From Methanofollis liminatans DSM 4140 (GTDB lineage Archaea > Halobacteriota > Methanomicrobia > Methanomicrobiales > Methanofollaceae): a stretch of 64,000 bases of DNA. Positions 35,392 to 45,430 of this stretch are shown piece by piece. The first letter of the stretch is position 1. The number at the start of each line of letters is the position of its first letter. The notes under the pieces were generated by a model. That model had not been told where the DNA came from. It saw only the letters and a program-made list of their open reading frames with translations, and made no database searches. The DNA lies in assembly GCF_000275865.1 (NCBI RefSeq), contig NZ_CM001555.1, positions 2,382,967 to 2,446,966 of the forward strand. The letters are read 5' to 3'. A program made the translations under genes and the position numbers.

Positions 35392-38300
35392 AAATAAATC
35401 CACACACCCGCGTGGGGTGTGACAATGACAGATATATTTGATAAGATTATGTTTGAATTTCAATCCACACACCCGCGTGGGGTGTGACAGAGGTAGTCCC
35501 GCTCGGTGCCGCCGCGCATGAGATTTCAATCCACACACCCGCTTGGGGTGTGACTCGCCGTATATTGGTCATCGCCGAGGTAGAGGTCATTTCAATCCAC
35601 ACACCCGCACGGGGTGTGACCGGCCGGGTCATAGGCGACGGGCAGCCGGAACGTATTTCAATCCACACACCCGCACGGGGTGTGACTGTAGGTGAAAAAA
35701 TGACCGAACAACCAACCCCTATTTCAATCCACACACCCGCACGGGGTGTGACGGGCGGCCGGGGTCAGGAGGAGCGCGAGGAGGAGATTTCAATCCACAC
35801 ACCCGCACGGGGTGTGACGCCCGACGACACGGTCTTCGGGACGCCCTGCAGGATTTCAATCCACACACCCGCACGGGGTGTGACAATCGTCAGCGGTCTC
35901 GCACGGGCCGGAGAACTCATTTCAATCCACACACCCGCACGGGGTGTGACGCCGAAACCCGAGAAATCAGTCAACGCCCCACAAATTTCAATCCACACAC
36001 CCGCACGGGGTGTGACGGTTCCCACCCATTTTTCCGCAGCGAGTTCCATTATTTCAATCCACACACCCGCACGGGGTGTGACTGCGGGCGCTTGTATCTG
36101 CTGCGGCCGGCACTACTATTTCAATCCACACACCCGCACGGGGTGTGACGCGTAAACTTAAGGGGGCTTTAGAGTGACACATAATTTCAATCCACACACC
36201 CGCACGGGGTGTGACGGTGTGGAGTGCGACTTGGGCGAGTATGGATTATAATTTCAATCCACACACCCGCACGGGGTGTGACGCCCGGAATACTTCGGAC
36301 TGGATGGACATGTATATTTCAATCCACACACCCGCACGGGGTGTGACGATGTATATCATGGAAAACACCATTAGAATGTTATTTCAATCCACACACCCGC
36401 ACGGGGTGTGACATTAAATCACCGACTGTTTTAATATCGCTATCATAATTTCAATCCACACACCCGCACGGGGTGTGACTCTATCAGGATATATGTCGTC
36501 TCCATTCATATGGGATTTCAATCCACACACCCGCACGGGGTGTGACCCCGCGCCCTCGGGGAGACCGGGATCCATGTGTTGATTTCAATCCACACACCCG
36601 CACGGGGTGTGACACGTATGCTGATAGAGCACGTGACACCCATCGAATTTCAATCCACACACCCGCACGGGGTGTGACTGCCGTTCCGGTGGATTTCATA
36701 GCGCACATTTGGATTTCAATCCACACACCCGCACGGGGTGTGACCACAGCACTCGCCGAGTCACTGCGTTCGTGTCAGATTTCAATCCACACACCCGCAC
36801 GGGGTGTGACGTGGAGTGCGACTTGGGCGAGTATGGATTATAATTTCAATCCACACACCCGCACGGGGTGTGACCCCTTTTCGGATTCCTCGGGTTTACG
36901 CCCAACTATTTCAATCCACACACCCGCACGGGGTGTGACGTGGCGAGTGCTTGAGCCAATGAGACTGAAGTATATTTCAATCCACACACCCGCACGGGGT
37001 GTGACAGCCCTGACTTTGAGACTCTAGAGTGACCCATAATTTCAATCCACACACCCGCACGGGGTGTGACGTTCTTGATGTTGGGGAAAATGATTAACCT
37101 ATATATTTCAATCCACACACCCGCACGGGGTGTGACAAGGCGGATTTGGTGATGTTGCGATTGTGACAACTGATTTCAATCCACACACCCGCACGGGGTG
37201 TGACAGTCAGGGCTTTGGGACGGAGATGGTAAAACATGATTTCAATCCACACACCCGCACGGGGTGTGACGGCCGTAGCCATTCTTAACGGCGATGTGCC
37301 AATATTTCAATCCACACACCCGCACGGGGTGTGACGAATACATCGCCTTCCACCTTCACCGACGCGGGATTTCAATCCACACACCCGCACGGGGTGTGAC
37401 TTGTTTATCTCAGCACATATAAGGACAATTACGCATTTCAATCCACACACCCGCACGGGGTGTGACCCTCCACGGACACACGCATGCACGCACACTGAAA
37501 ATTTCAATCCACACACCCGCACGGGGTGTGACTGGCTCCGCAATGTCGGGACTACGAATGATATGATTTCAATCCACACACCCGCACGGGGTGTGACCCG
37601 AGTCCCGGCAAAACATCATGGCGGTTCTGATATTTCAATCCACACACCCGCACGGGGTGTGACCTCAAGGGCGTGCCAATGCGTGAATACGATAGGGTAT
37701 TTCAATCCACACACCCGCACGGGGTGTGACTTTGAACGCAAATGGAAGTTAATCGTGACCTCGGTATTTCAATCCACACACCCGCACGGGGTGTGACTAT
37801 AATATGGGTCTTTCAAGACGGCTATGTGAGGATTTCAATCCACACACCCGCACGGGGTGTGACGGCCCGAATTGTATGCTCGTCTATACACATAAGTCTA
37901 TTTCAATCCACACACCCGCACGGGGTGTGACTTCGGTCAAACGATTGCGTGTCTTCTCCCTTCGGGATTTCAATCCACACACCCGCACGGGGTGTGACAC
38001 CCTGATTATGGTGTATGTGGACAGTATATGGGATTTCAATCCACACACCCGCACGGGGTGTGACAACGGGCGAGCACGGTCGATGAGCGGCGCTTGTTAT
38101 TTCAATCCACACACCCGCACGGGGTGTGACGAGGTAGTCCCGTTCGGTGCCGCCGCGCATAACATTTCAATCCACACACCCGCACGGGGTGTGACCAATA
38201 GCGATCGCGAATGCCACAACGGCGAGGATATTTCAATCCACACACCCGCACGGGGTGTGACGGATTAAGATGGAGTCCGACAAACTAATAGCGATATTTC

Positions 38301-40318
38301 AATCCACACACCCGCACGGGGTGTGACGGGGTCGCCGACTGCGGCGGTGGTAGGGGAGAGGATTTCAATCCACACACCCGCACGGGGTGTGACTTCACCA
38401 CCTACGTCCAGCCAACAGCCCTGCCCTTATTTCAATCCACACACCCGCACGGGGTGTGACCATCTGGATGATGCCATCGAAGAGACCGGAGATATTTCAA
38501 TCCACACACCCGCACGGGGTGTGACTCGAGGACGCTATCGACTGGCCGGTCGCCAACCCATTTCAATCCACACACCCGCACGGGGTGTGACCAGGTCGCG
38601 TATGAGGGCCGTGGATAGGCCGGTAATTTCAATCCACACACCCGCACGGGGTGTGACGTGCTGCGGGAGTTTCCGCTGCGAGACCGTGACCCTATTTCAA
38701 TCCACACACCCGCACGGGGTGTGACGGGCACGGCTCGACGATCGGGGATAGCAGGGGAGCATTTCAATCCACACACCCGCACGGGGTGTGACTGGGGGCA
38801 TCCATTCACGCTCCTCCTACCGCCCTATTTCAATCCACACACCCGCACGGGGTGTGACCCCCGACGAACCCGTCGCCGCTCTCGTTCGGCTGAGTATTTC
38901 AATCCACACACCCGCACGGGGTGTGACGGTGAAGGCCGAGGCGTCGGCGAGACCGAGATCGATTTCAATCCACACACCCGCACGGGGTGTGACGTGGTGC
39001 TCGGCGGGATCGGCGTGTGGCTCCTGTGATTTCAATCCACACACCCGCACGGGGTGTGACACCATCTGCCCTGCCACCTCAGTATAGGAGGCTATTTCAA
39101 TCCACACACCCGCACGGGGTGTGACCGGTTCAGGCCCGTGAGCGAGACGCCGCCGGCGTATTTCAATCCACACACCCGCACGGGGTGTGACAGCTGCTTC
39201 TCCCGCGCCCACCGATCGATGGCAGCATTTCAATCCACACACCCGCACGGGGTGTGACCCCAGTCCTCGCCGATCGACATCGCCAGCATCGAATTTCAAT
39301 CCACACACCCGCACGGGGTGTGACCACCTGACAGGTGCCGCCAATAGTGTTGGAGAGGGTATTTCAATCCACACACCCGCACGGGGTGTGACTTTGAGAA
39401 AAAGGCTGCGTATCGGGCCGAGCAGAATTTCAATCCACACACCCGCACGGGGTGTGACGCTCTCTCGGGGTCGGCTTCGTCGCCTCCACCCAGGATTTCA
39501 ATCCACACACCCGCACGGGGTGTGACGTGCGCTGATCCGTTCGGGGATCTCTGGCTGTCTATTTCAATCCACACACCCGCACGGGGTGTGACAGCGGAGC
39601 CCATCAACCTCTATCCTATCCTCATATTTCAATCCACACACCCGCACGGGGTGTGACACAAGGACGGCCACCCCATCAAGGTATTACAGCCTATTTCAAT
39701 CCACACACCCGCACGGGGTGTGACGGGCTGAGCCTGGCCGACTTCATGTAAAATAGAATTTCAATCCACACACCCGCACGGGGTGTGACAGTAACTTCCC
39801 GGCGACAGAAAACGGTTGGCAGGGATTTCAATCCACACACCCGCACGGGGTGTGACGGAGGGTGAGGATCTCCTCCCCCTTCCCGATGTCATTTCAATCC
39901 ACACACCCGCACGGGGTGTGACCCAGGGCGACGTTTACGGGTTCGGTTTTTTTCAGATTTCAATCCACACACCCGCACGGGGTGTGACAACAGAGTCTAT
40001 CCAAATTATAACCCTCGTTGGTATTTCAATCCACACACCCGCACGGGGTGTGACGCGTTTTCCGATGTGGAGGCCAAACTCCAGACCAAATTTCAATCCA
40101 CACACCCGCACGGGGTGTGACTGTGACCGCCGGCGATTACACCTATTACCCGTGATTTCAATCCACACACCCGCACGGGGTGTGACTAGAGACGTACGCG
40201 TCCGCATTGGTGTTGGTATCTATTTCAATCCACACACCCGCACGGGGTGTGACAATGGGCGGGTTTTCAGACCTCCGGACAGGTAGATTTCAATCCACAC
40301 ACCCGCACGGGGTGTGAC
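35392..40318 (-). CRISPR. Type I-C CRISPR array, 75 repeats and 74 spacers
   Basis: I count 75 copies of a 32-base repeat at a mean period of 66 bases, spacers 32-37 bases. Read from the minus strand the repeat starts GTCACACCCCGTGCGGGTG and ends GGATTGAAAT, the type I-C consensus with a stem CACCCCGTGCGGGTG. It is transcribed leftward, away from cas2: the three repeats at 35392, 35457 and 35523 have substitutions (35392 also in its first bases), marking the old, distal end, while the leader-proximal newest repeat is 40287-40318. Several spacers re-sample the same targets (see findings). Long open frames across this region are translations of the repeat and not genes. Confidence 0.98.
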
Positions 40319-40611
40319 CGCAAATGAATCCAGATCGCGTTATGATCATACGAAAGAAGATCGGCACCGATATGGACTAATATCATTTACACGCCGGGCA
40401 CTAAATATTAATTTCGGCCATTGCGGCCCATATAACATTATTTGAAAAACACTGTGTTGTGTGGATCAAATTTCCCTGTTATATATCCATTTTTCTGAGG
40501 GTTATATTCTAAGACCCGAAGAGAAACTCCAACCACAAAAAATAACTATTATCAATCGATTCTCTCTGCGAACCCATTAATAAAACAATGATCACTATAG
40601 GTTCGCAGAGA
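40319..40611 (-). promoter_or_regulatory. CRISPR leader with 12-base inverted repeat
   Basis: AT-rich 293 bases between the newest repeat and the cas2 stop. Several TATA-like boxes on the minus strand (around 40390-40500) could drive pre-crRNA synthesis. A perfect inverted repeat TCTCTGCGAACC (40563-40574) / GGTTCGCAGAGA (40600-40611) with a 25-base loop starts where cas2 ends, and may act as cas terminator or as part of the leader. Confidence 0.75.
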
Positions 40612-40899
40612 TCATAGCACTAATAAACCTTCTGGATCGTAGCCTTTTTTGGTACCGAAGTGCTCCACCCGGTTTTTCCAGTTCTTACCCAGGTAATAAA
40701 ACCTCAGACTATCTTTATCCTCATCTATGATCTCACATAAAGAATGTTTAAGCTGTGCGAACTGAGCCGGATCCACGAGGCACTCAAATACGGAGTTCTG
40801 GACTCTCTGTCCATAATTCACGCACTCTTTTGCCACTCTTCTCAGTCTGCTCTTCCCGCCTTCTGATTCTGTGCTCACATCGTACGTTACCAGTACCAT
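40612..40899 (-). CDS. cas2: CRISPR endonuclease Cas2 (type I-C)
   Basis: 95 residues. Forms the integrase with Cas1. The ferredoxin-like fold begins MVLVTYDVST with the conserved Asp at residue 7, and SVFECLVDPAQFAQLKH is the usual second block; the tail KKGYDPEGLLVL is typical of I-C. ATG at 40899 chosen because GAGGTGA is 9 bases upstream; the GTG at 40911 lies within it. Last gene of the cas operon, next to the leader. Confidence 0.95.
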   Translation of the reverse strand: MVLVTYDVSTESEGGKSRLRRVAKECVNYGQRVQNSVFECLVDPAQFAQLKHSLCEIIDEDKDSLRFYYLGKNWKNRVEHFGTKKGYDPEGLLVL

Positions 40900-40912
40900 C
40901 ACTCCGATCACC

Positions 40913-41944
40913 TCAATTCATAAAAAATGGGGGATACCCATCAATATCCCCACGCAAATAGCGCGCCAGCAACATCGCCTGCACGTAAGGAATTAATCCG
41001 ACAGATATCTTCTCATTTAAATAGGGGTGAGTAATTTCGTCCTGCTTTCTCTTTTGCCAGGCCGAAAGCACCTCTTTTCTTCCATCGTCAGTCAGGATCA
41101 CGCCGCCATTTTCCTTCTTGAGGAAATCTTTTCTACAGACCTGCCTGAGATTGACCATATTCAATGCAAGGCGATCGGCCATGAATGGGCGGAGTTCCTC
41201 CATCAAATCAAGTGCAAGACTCGGCCTTCCTGGACGGTCTGTGTGAAAAAACCCAACATATGGATCGACTCCAACCGTTTCTAAGGCAGATTCAACATCA
41301 TGGGCGAGCAGCGTGTACAGAAAAGACAGGAGAGCATTCATGTTGTCAAGTGGAGGCCTCCGATTCCTCTGAGACAGGAAAAAATCATCCTTTTGCTTGA
41401 GAATCAGTTCATCCAGTGCGCCAAAGTAGAATTTTGCGCAATTTCCTTCAATTCCACGAAGAGAATCTGAATTATAACAGGAATCAATACTCTGAAGATT
41501 TTCAATCAGCAAAGAATCGATGAAACGAATTTTATCGTGATCGATTGCATCTCCGTGGTCACGCAGACTTCGACCGAGAACCGTCCTGCAGTTGACGATT
41601 TTTCCTATGATGAAGCACCTGGCGATCTCCAGGGATTCTTCTGCGTCATCTGCTTTTCGATATTGAGTCCGCCGCAGCAGAACATTGCCCCGGACCCGCC
41701 CATGAACGCGTGCCAGAAATTTTCCATGCGGCGTCAAAAAAGAGAGACCGACATTATTGTCGGTGCATAGTCGCATCAATTGAGGACTGGCCCCCATATA
41801 TCCAAAGCAGACTATACCTTCAAGATTATGTATCGGAATGCGAAATTTTTCAGTATTATTGATTTTAATGACAACATTCTCTCCCTCCCGGAGAAGATAT
41901 GATTCGGGAGTCGTGACATATAATGTGTTCAGTAATTTTCTCAT
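40913..41944 (-). CDS. cas1: CRISPR integrase Cas1 (type I-C)
   Basis: 343 residues. Inserts new spacers at the leader end. N-terminal beta domain (1-100) begins RKLLNTLYVTTPESYLLREGE (read in parts); the helical catalytic domain has GIEGNCAKFYFGALDELI with the metal-binding Glu (about residue 164), VGFFHTDRPGRPSLALDLMEELRP carrying the catalytic His and following Asp/Glu (about 235-258). All active-site residues appear intact, so adaptation should work. 68 bases separate it from cas4. Confidence 0.96.
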   Translation of the reverse strand: MRKLLNTLYVTTPESYLLREGENVVIKINNTEKFRIPIHNLEGIVCFGYMGASPQLMRLCTDNNVGLSFLTPHGKFLARVHGRVRGNVLLRRTQYRKADDAEESLEIARCFIIGKIVNCRTVLGRSLRDHGDAIDHDKIRFIDSLLIENLQSIDSCYNSDSLRGIEGNCAKFYFGALDELILKQKDDFFLSQRNRRPPLDNMNALLSFLYTLLAHDVESALETVGVDPYVGFFHTDRPGRPSLALDLMEELRPFMADRLALNMVNLRQVCRKDFLKKENGGVILTDDGRKEVLSAWQKRKQDEITHPYLNEKISVGLIPYVQAMLLARYLRGDIDGYPPFFMN

Positions 41945-42012
41945 GGATGGAGAGTCCTTAAACTAAAAATACAACTTTGTAAATATAAATCCTTCTAAAA
42001 AACAAGATTATC

Positions 42013-42699
42013 TTAGAGATCGCCGGCACATGCATCCTTCAAATGTTTGTCGACATATTTACGGACTGAAACCGATTTTTTCGTCAGTTTGGGAACACAG
42101 ACATCGACAAGAGAGCAGAATTTGCAATTCTGGGATTTTTCAGCCGGCGGAGTGGTTCCCTTCTTAAAGAGGTCGTGCATCTCGTCGGCCAGGGAGATCA
42201 CGAGTGTTCTCAGTTCTTCCGTGATCTTAAGGTGGACCCTTCTCCGAATCTCGTTATAATAGAAGTCAGCAGTAGTTATGCGTACATCGAACATCTCTTC
42301 CAGGCACATTGCCTGCGCACAGAGTTGCACCTCATCGCGCTCGTCAATCTTTGGCTTTCCCCTTTTGTACTCTACAGGTTGCATTTTCCATAGACCCTCA
42401 TAGCCTGGAAGAGAAACACCATGTTCAGAACGAGTGTACTCAACAACATCTGCCACACCGTAGAGGCCGAGATGATACGAAACCAACGGAAAAGCCCTTG
42501 ATATCACAACGTCGCCCCTGCTTTCTCTCAGGAACGGGTCATCCACGCGCTCATGGAGAAAGTGGCCTTCTGTCGTCCGAAGGTTCTCCTCCCACTGGCG
42601 CTCAATATGGATAAGAGCCCATTGGCGCTTGCAAAAACGAAAATGTTGTATGCCAGACAACGAGAGCAACTCGTCTTCGGCATATTTCTTTTCCATCAT
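42013..42699 (-). CDS. cas4: CRISPR-associated exonuclease Cas4
   Basis: 228 residues. Selects and trims prespacers so that they have the right PAM. Fe-S ligands: a Cys near the N-terminus (HFRFCKRQWAL, residue about 24) and three near the C-terminus (CKFCSLVDVC, about 193-202). RecB nuclease motifs: GVADVVEY with Asp near 83, PVEYKRGKPK near 110, and DEVQLCAQAMCLEE. Starts within the cas7 stop (4-base overlap). Confidence 0.95.
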   Translation of the reverse strand: MMEKKYAEDELLSLSGIQHFRFCKRQWALIHIERQWEENLRTTEGHFLHERVDDPFLRESRGDVVISRAFPLVSYHLGLYGVADVVEYTRSEHGVSLPGYEGLWKMQPVEYKRGKPKIDERDEVQLCAQAMCLEEMFDVRITTADFYYNEIRRRVHLKITEELRTLVISLADEMHDLFKKGTTPPAEKSQNCKFCSLVDVCVPKLTKKSVSVRKYVDKHLKDACAGDL

Positions 42700-43547
42700 A
42701 ACTTTTCGATCAACTCGACGCCCTTCGGGATGTCGTCAGCGATCGTGACGTTATAATCTGCGAAAGAACGGGGTGGCAGATCGCGGGAGAGATGTTCCAC
42801 CTTCACCTTGTCGAACAGGATATGAGACTGGCAGTTGCCGAGTTCGCTTTCATGCTTGAAAACAATCAGTTTCCGTGCAGACATTTTACCCCGTGCCGCC
42901 GAATGGTCGTGCTCAAACATATTGATCAGGCTGTCCCAGAGCAGGTTCAGATCGTCCTCATTAAATCCGGTGGTCTTTTTTGCCAGGTGCGCTGAAATGT
43001 AACCTTCGGCACGATACAGGCCATAGGGCACAATCTGTTTTTTGCCCATCGTCTGGCCCTTTTCAGCGTCTCTCTCGTTTGTAACGGCACAACGGGTGAC
43101 GGTTACTTCCTGCTGAAAGATCGGATCCGCGCTGCGGGCAAAACAAAACTGCACAGGGCCTCTGACCTGGCCACAGTTAACCTCCGTGGTCATCACGGCA
43201 CCGAAGGCCCGAATATCAAAGAAGTTCTGACACATGAATTTTGTCAGTTCGTCGTCTTTCGGTTTCTTCGAATCCGGTTTGATCCCGAGATAATCATAGG
43301 CTTTCTTGTTCTGATCATTGAGCACGACACCGGACTTGACATAGATGTCATAACCTGCCTCCCCACTTTTCACAAGGTCAACGTAATCCCTGATCTTTCT
43401 TTTGAGGCAGACATCGGTGACGATGCCGTAGCCGGTCTGCGGATCCACCCTGGGCATATTGCCCATATCGGGATCCCCGTTAGGGTTTCCGTTTTCAACG
43501 TCGAACAGCAGCACAAATTCGTATCTATTCTTGATAATTTCACTCAT
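42696..43547 (-). CDS. cas7: Cascade backbone Cas7 (Csd2, type I-C)
   Basis: 283 residues. RRM-fold subunit that coats the crRNA spacer. The N-terminal YEFVLLFDVENGNPNGDPD and GYGIVTDVCLKRKIRDYV, and the central FDIRAFGAVMTTEVNCGQVRGPVQF are hallmarks of the Csd2/Csh2 family. Lies between cas8c and cas4 in standard I-C order, with a 2-base gap to cas8c. Confidence 0.95.
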   Translation of the reverse strand: MSEIIKNRYEFVLLFDVENGNPNGDPDMGNMPRVDPQTGYGIVTDVCLKRKIRDYVDLVKSGEAGYDIYVKSGVVLNDQNKKAYDYLGIKPDSKKPKDDELTKFMCQNFFDIRAFGAVMTTEVNCGQVRGPVQFCFARSADPIFQQEVTVTRCAVTNERDAEKGQTMGKKQIVPYGLYRAEGYISAHLAKKTTGFNEDDLNLLWDSLINMFEHDHSAARGKMSARKLIVFKHESELGNCQSHILFDKVKVEHLSRDLPPRSFADYNVTIADDIPKGVELIEKL

Positions 43548-43549
43548 AA

Positions 43550-43930
43550 TTACGCCTCCTCACTTGAAACGGTCTCTTTCTTCTTGTAAAACGCCTTCCG
43601 CTGATGATAGTAGCCAAGCATGAACATGCCCTGATCTTCAAGATTCAGGTATGCCGGAAACTCATCCACCCCGGCCAGGATCTCTTCAATCGACTGACTG
43701 GACTTGAACCCCCAGTCAGACTTGGCGATGTGGTGTTGTGCAAGCTTTAACAGAACAGGAAATACAACGGCGGGCGTTGAAGAAGCGCTGCTGAAGTACT
43801 TGCTGTTAATGGTGCTCTTCATCTCTCTGTTCGTATCACTCTGTACCTTCTCAAGAACGGCAAACAACCTTCCAAGGCGATACGGCACGTTTGAACTGTC
43901 TTCGTTTAGACTCACGGTAATCACATCCAT
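43550..43930 (-). CDS. cas11c: Putative internal Cas11c from the 3' end of cas8c
   Basis: Type I-C systems are known to make a small Cas11 subunit from an internal start in cas8c. The in-frame ATG at 43930 would give 126 residues beginning MDVITVSLNEDSS and including YRLGRLFAVLEKVQ, the expected length and position. The upstream AGGAT is a weak, rather distant ribosome binding site, so this start is a prediction and nearby codons are possible. Confidence 0.45.
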   Translation of the reverse strand: MDVITVSLNEDSSNVPYRLGRLFAVLEKVQSDTNREMKSTINSKYFSSASSTPAVVFPVLLKLAQHHIAKSDWGFKSSQSIEEILAGVDEFPAYLNLEDQGMFMLGYYHQRKAFYKKKETVSSEEA

Positions 43931-45430
43931 TTTGAGATTCGTTAATCCTGATCTGCTCAATCTGAGCAGATATGCTTTGATAAGCCCGGCTCTGACAACA
44001 TTGATTGATCCCTCGACCTTCACGCGGCTCAGGATCGCGCTGTACAACGGCATCGGATAGGCGGTGCCGGTCAGGATCGATCGCATAAGCAGGCCGCCGA
44101 GAAGCGGTGAAACCACTTTTCTGTCAGAACTCTGAGGCACGGTTTCATTCAACAGGCGGTAGACCGAGAAGTATCGCGGACCCGAATCGTCCCGGACGAT
44201 CTCCATGTCCAGGTGGTGACGTGCCACCTTCGCTATAAGATCCTCAACGGTATCGACATACCAGAAACGGACGGCAAGCCGGGCATTGTTCGGAGACAGG
44301 CCAAGGATATAGAAATTCGTCTCCGGGTCCGTCCCGATGTCCTCTTGATGTATTTTCGTACCGGAGCGGACCTTGGTGAGAATATCTCCGATCTGTTTGA
44401 TCGTCGCCGTGTCCCGTACCCGAGAGCCCTCGGCATTCTGATCTTCAATCTTCTCTGCCTCCTGAGGGTCGAAGAAGAACCTCACAAGATCTTCACAGGA
44501 TTTATCCCCGGTTTCAGCCCAGAACACCACTGTCGTATCAGCGATTCGGATTCTGTTACTCTGGCCTGCAAGAAGATATTTCAGGGCAGTCGTGTACTTA
44601 AACATCGACGATTCGCTGATGGGAGAGTTCAAACTTTGGCTCTTCCCATACGAACAGAAAGCCTCATTGTTGAAGCTGACAAGAGAAGCCCCTGCCGACT
44701 GAGCCCCGACAACACCCTGTATTTTATTATGTACCTGAGATATGGGCCCCACCTCTCCGGTCACCAGACACTGGGCGACAAATACATCGCCAGACTCATT
44801 CTGAGAGTAGTTTTCCCAGGCGTTTCTTACCGCACCTTTCCGGTGTAAAAAATCCCCGTTGCATTCAAAAACACAATTGCCACCGGCGAGAAGATCATCC
44901 TTATACTGTCTGGTCTTTGAATTTTCAAGGAACTCTTCCGGCTTCCAGCCATCTAGAAACGTAAGGAATCCACGGGCGCCAGGATCGTCCAGCCCGTCCA
45001 GTATCTCGTGCTGACGGGCTCTGAACTCCTCAAAGCACTCCCTTGAGCGTCTATGAACCAGAGTTACGTCTTTGTCGTTCTCTTCAAGTATCGTATACTC
45101 GGCAGGATCGTTCTCAGGTGAAGAAGAGCTGAATTTCTTCTCAAAATCACCTCTTTTCATCTTTTCAACGCCAAAAACGTACTTTGCATTGTCACAGACA
45201 AAATACGGAACAACCCCGCTTGAACGAGATTTCTGGATAGGAACATCCATATTTTTGGGTTTTGGCTTCTTTTCGTCGCTCCTGAGATCGACAATATTTG
45301 AAAGAACGCCATCGGGGGATATGACAAGTGCAAATGAAACCTTCGCACTGCTGTACCCCAACCGTGGAATGTCAACATTCTCATCCCTCCCCAAAATATC
45401 ATAATGACGACAGAGGGACTGGATGATCAT
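43550..45430 (-). CDS. cas8c: Cascade large subunit Cas8c (Csd1)
   Basis: 626 residues. Recognises the PAM in type I-C Cascade. MIIQSLCRHYDIL at the start, FLTFLDGW, CLVTGEVGPISQVHNKIQGVVGAQSAGASLVSFN (in parts, residues about 195-230), FYILGLSPNNARLAVRFWY, and YRLGRLFAVLEKVQ are typical Csd1 blocks. ATG at 45430 overlaps the cas5 stop by 4 bases; a longer frame to 45454 is unlikely. The last part probably also encodes Cas11c from an internal start. Confidence 0.95.
   Translation of the reverse strand: MIIQSLCRHYDILGRDENVDIPRLGYSSAKVSFALVISPDGVLSNIVDLRSDEKKPKPKNMDVPIQKSRSSGVVPYFVCDNAKYVFGVEKMKRGDFEKKFSSSSPENDPAEYTILEENDKDVTLVHRRSRECFEEFRARQHEILDGLDDPGARGFLTFLDGWKPEEFLENSKTRQYKDDLLAGGNCVFECNGDFLHRKGAVRNAWENYSQNESGDVFVAQCLVTGEVGPISQVHNKIQGVVGAQSAGASLVSFNNEAFCSYGKSQSLNSPISESSMFKYTTALKYLLAGQSNRIRIADTTVVFWAETGDKSCEDLVRFFFDPQEAEKIEDQNAEGSRVRDTATIKQIGDILTKVRSGTKIHQEDIGTDPETNFYILGLSPNNARLAVRFWYVDTVEDLIAKVARHHLDMEIVRDDSGPRYFSVYRLLNETVPQSSDRKVVSPLLGGLLMRSILTGTAYPMPLYSAILSRVKVEGSINVVRAGLIKAYLLRLSRSGLTNLKMDVITVSLNEDSSNVPYRLGRLFAVLEKVQSDTNREMKSTINSKYFSSASSTPAVVFPVLLKLAQHHIAKSDWGFKSSQSIEEILAGVDEFPAYLNLEDQGMFMLGYYHQRKAFYKKKETVSSEEA

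Noticed and set aside
38131-38295. Adjacent spacers 38196-38229 and 38262-38295 share aatagcgat at facing ends
   Set aside because: A 9-base match offset by one base is not unlikely by chance among 74 spacers; unlike the 10-base exact end match it has no support from a third spacer.
35484-40286. Many long open frames across the array on both strands, with repeating ISIHTPARGVT or VTPRAGVWIEI
   Set aside because: They translate the 32-base CRISPR repeat; the period and the identical peptide show they are not genes.
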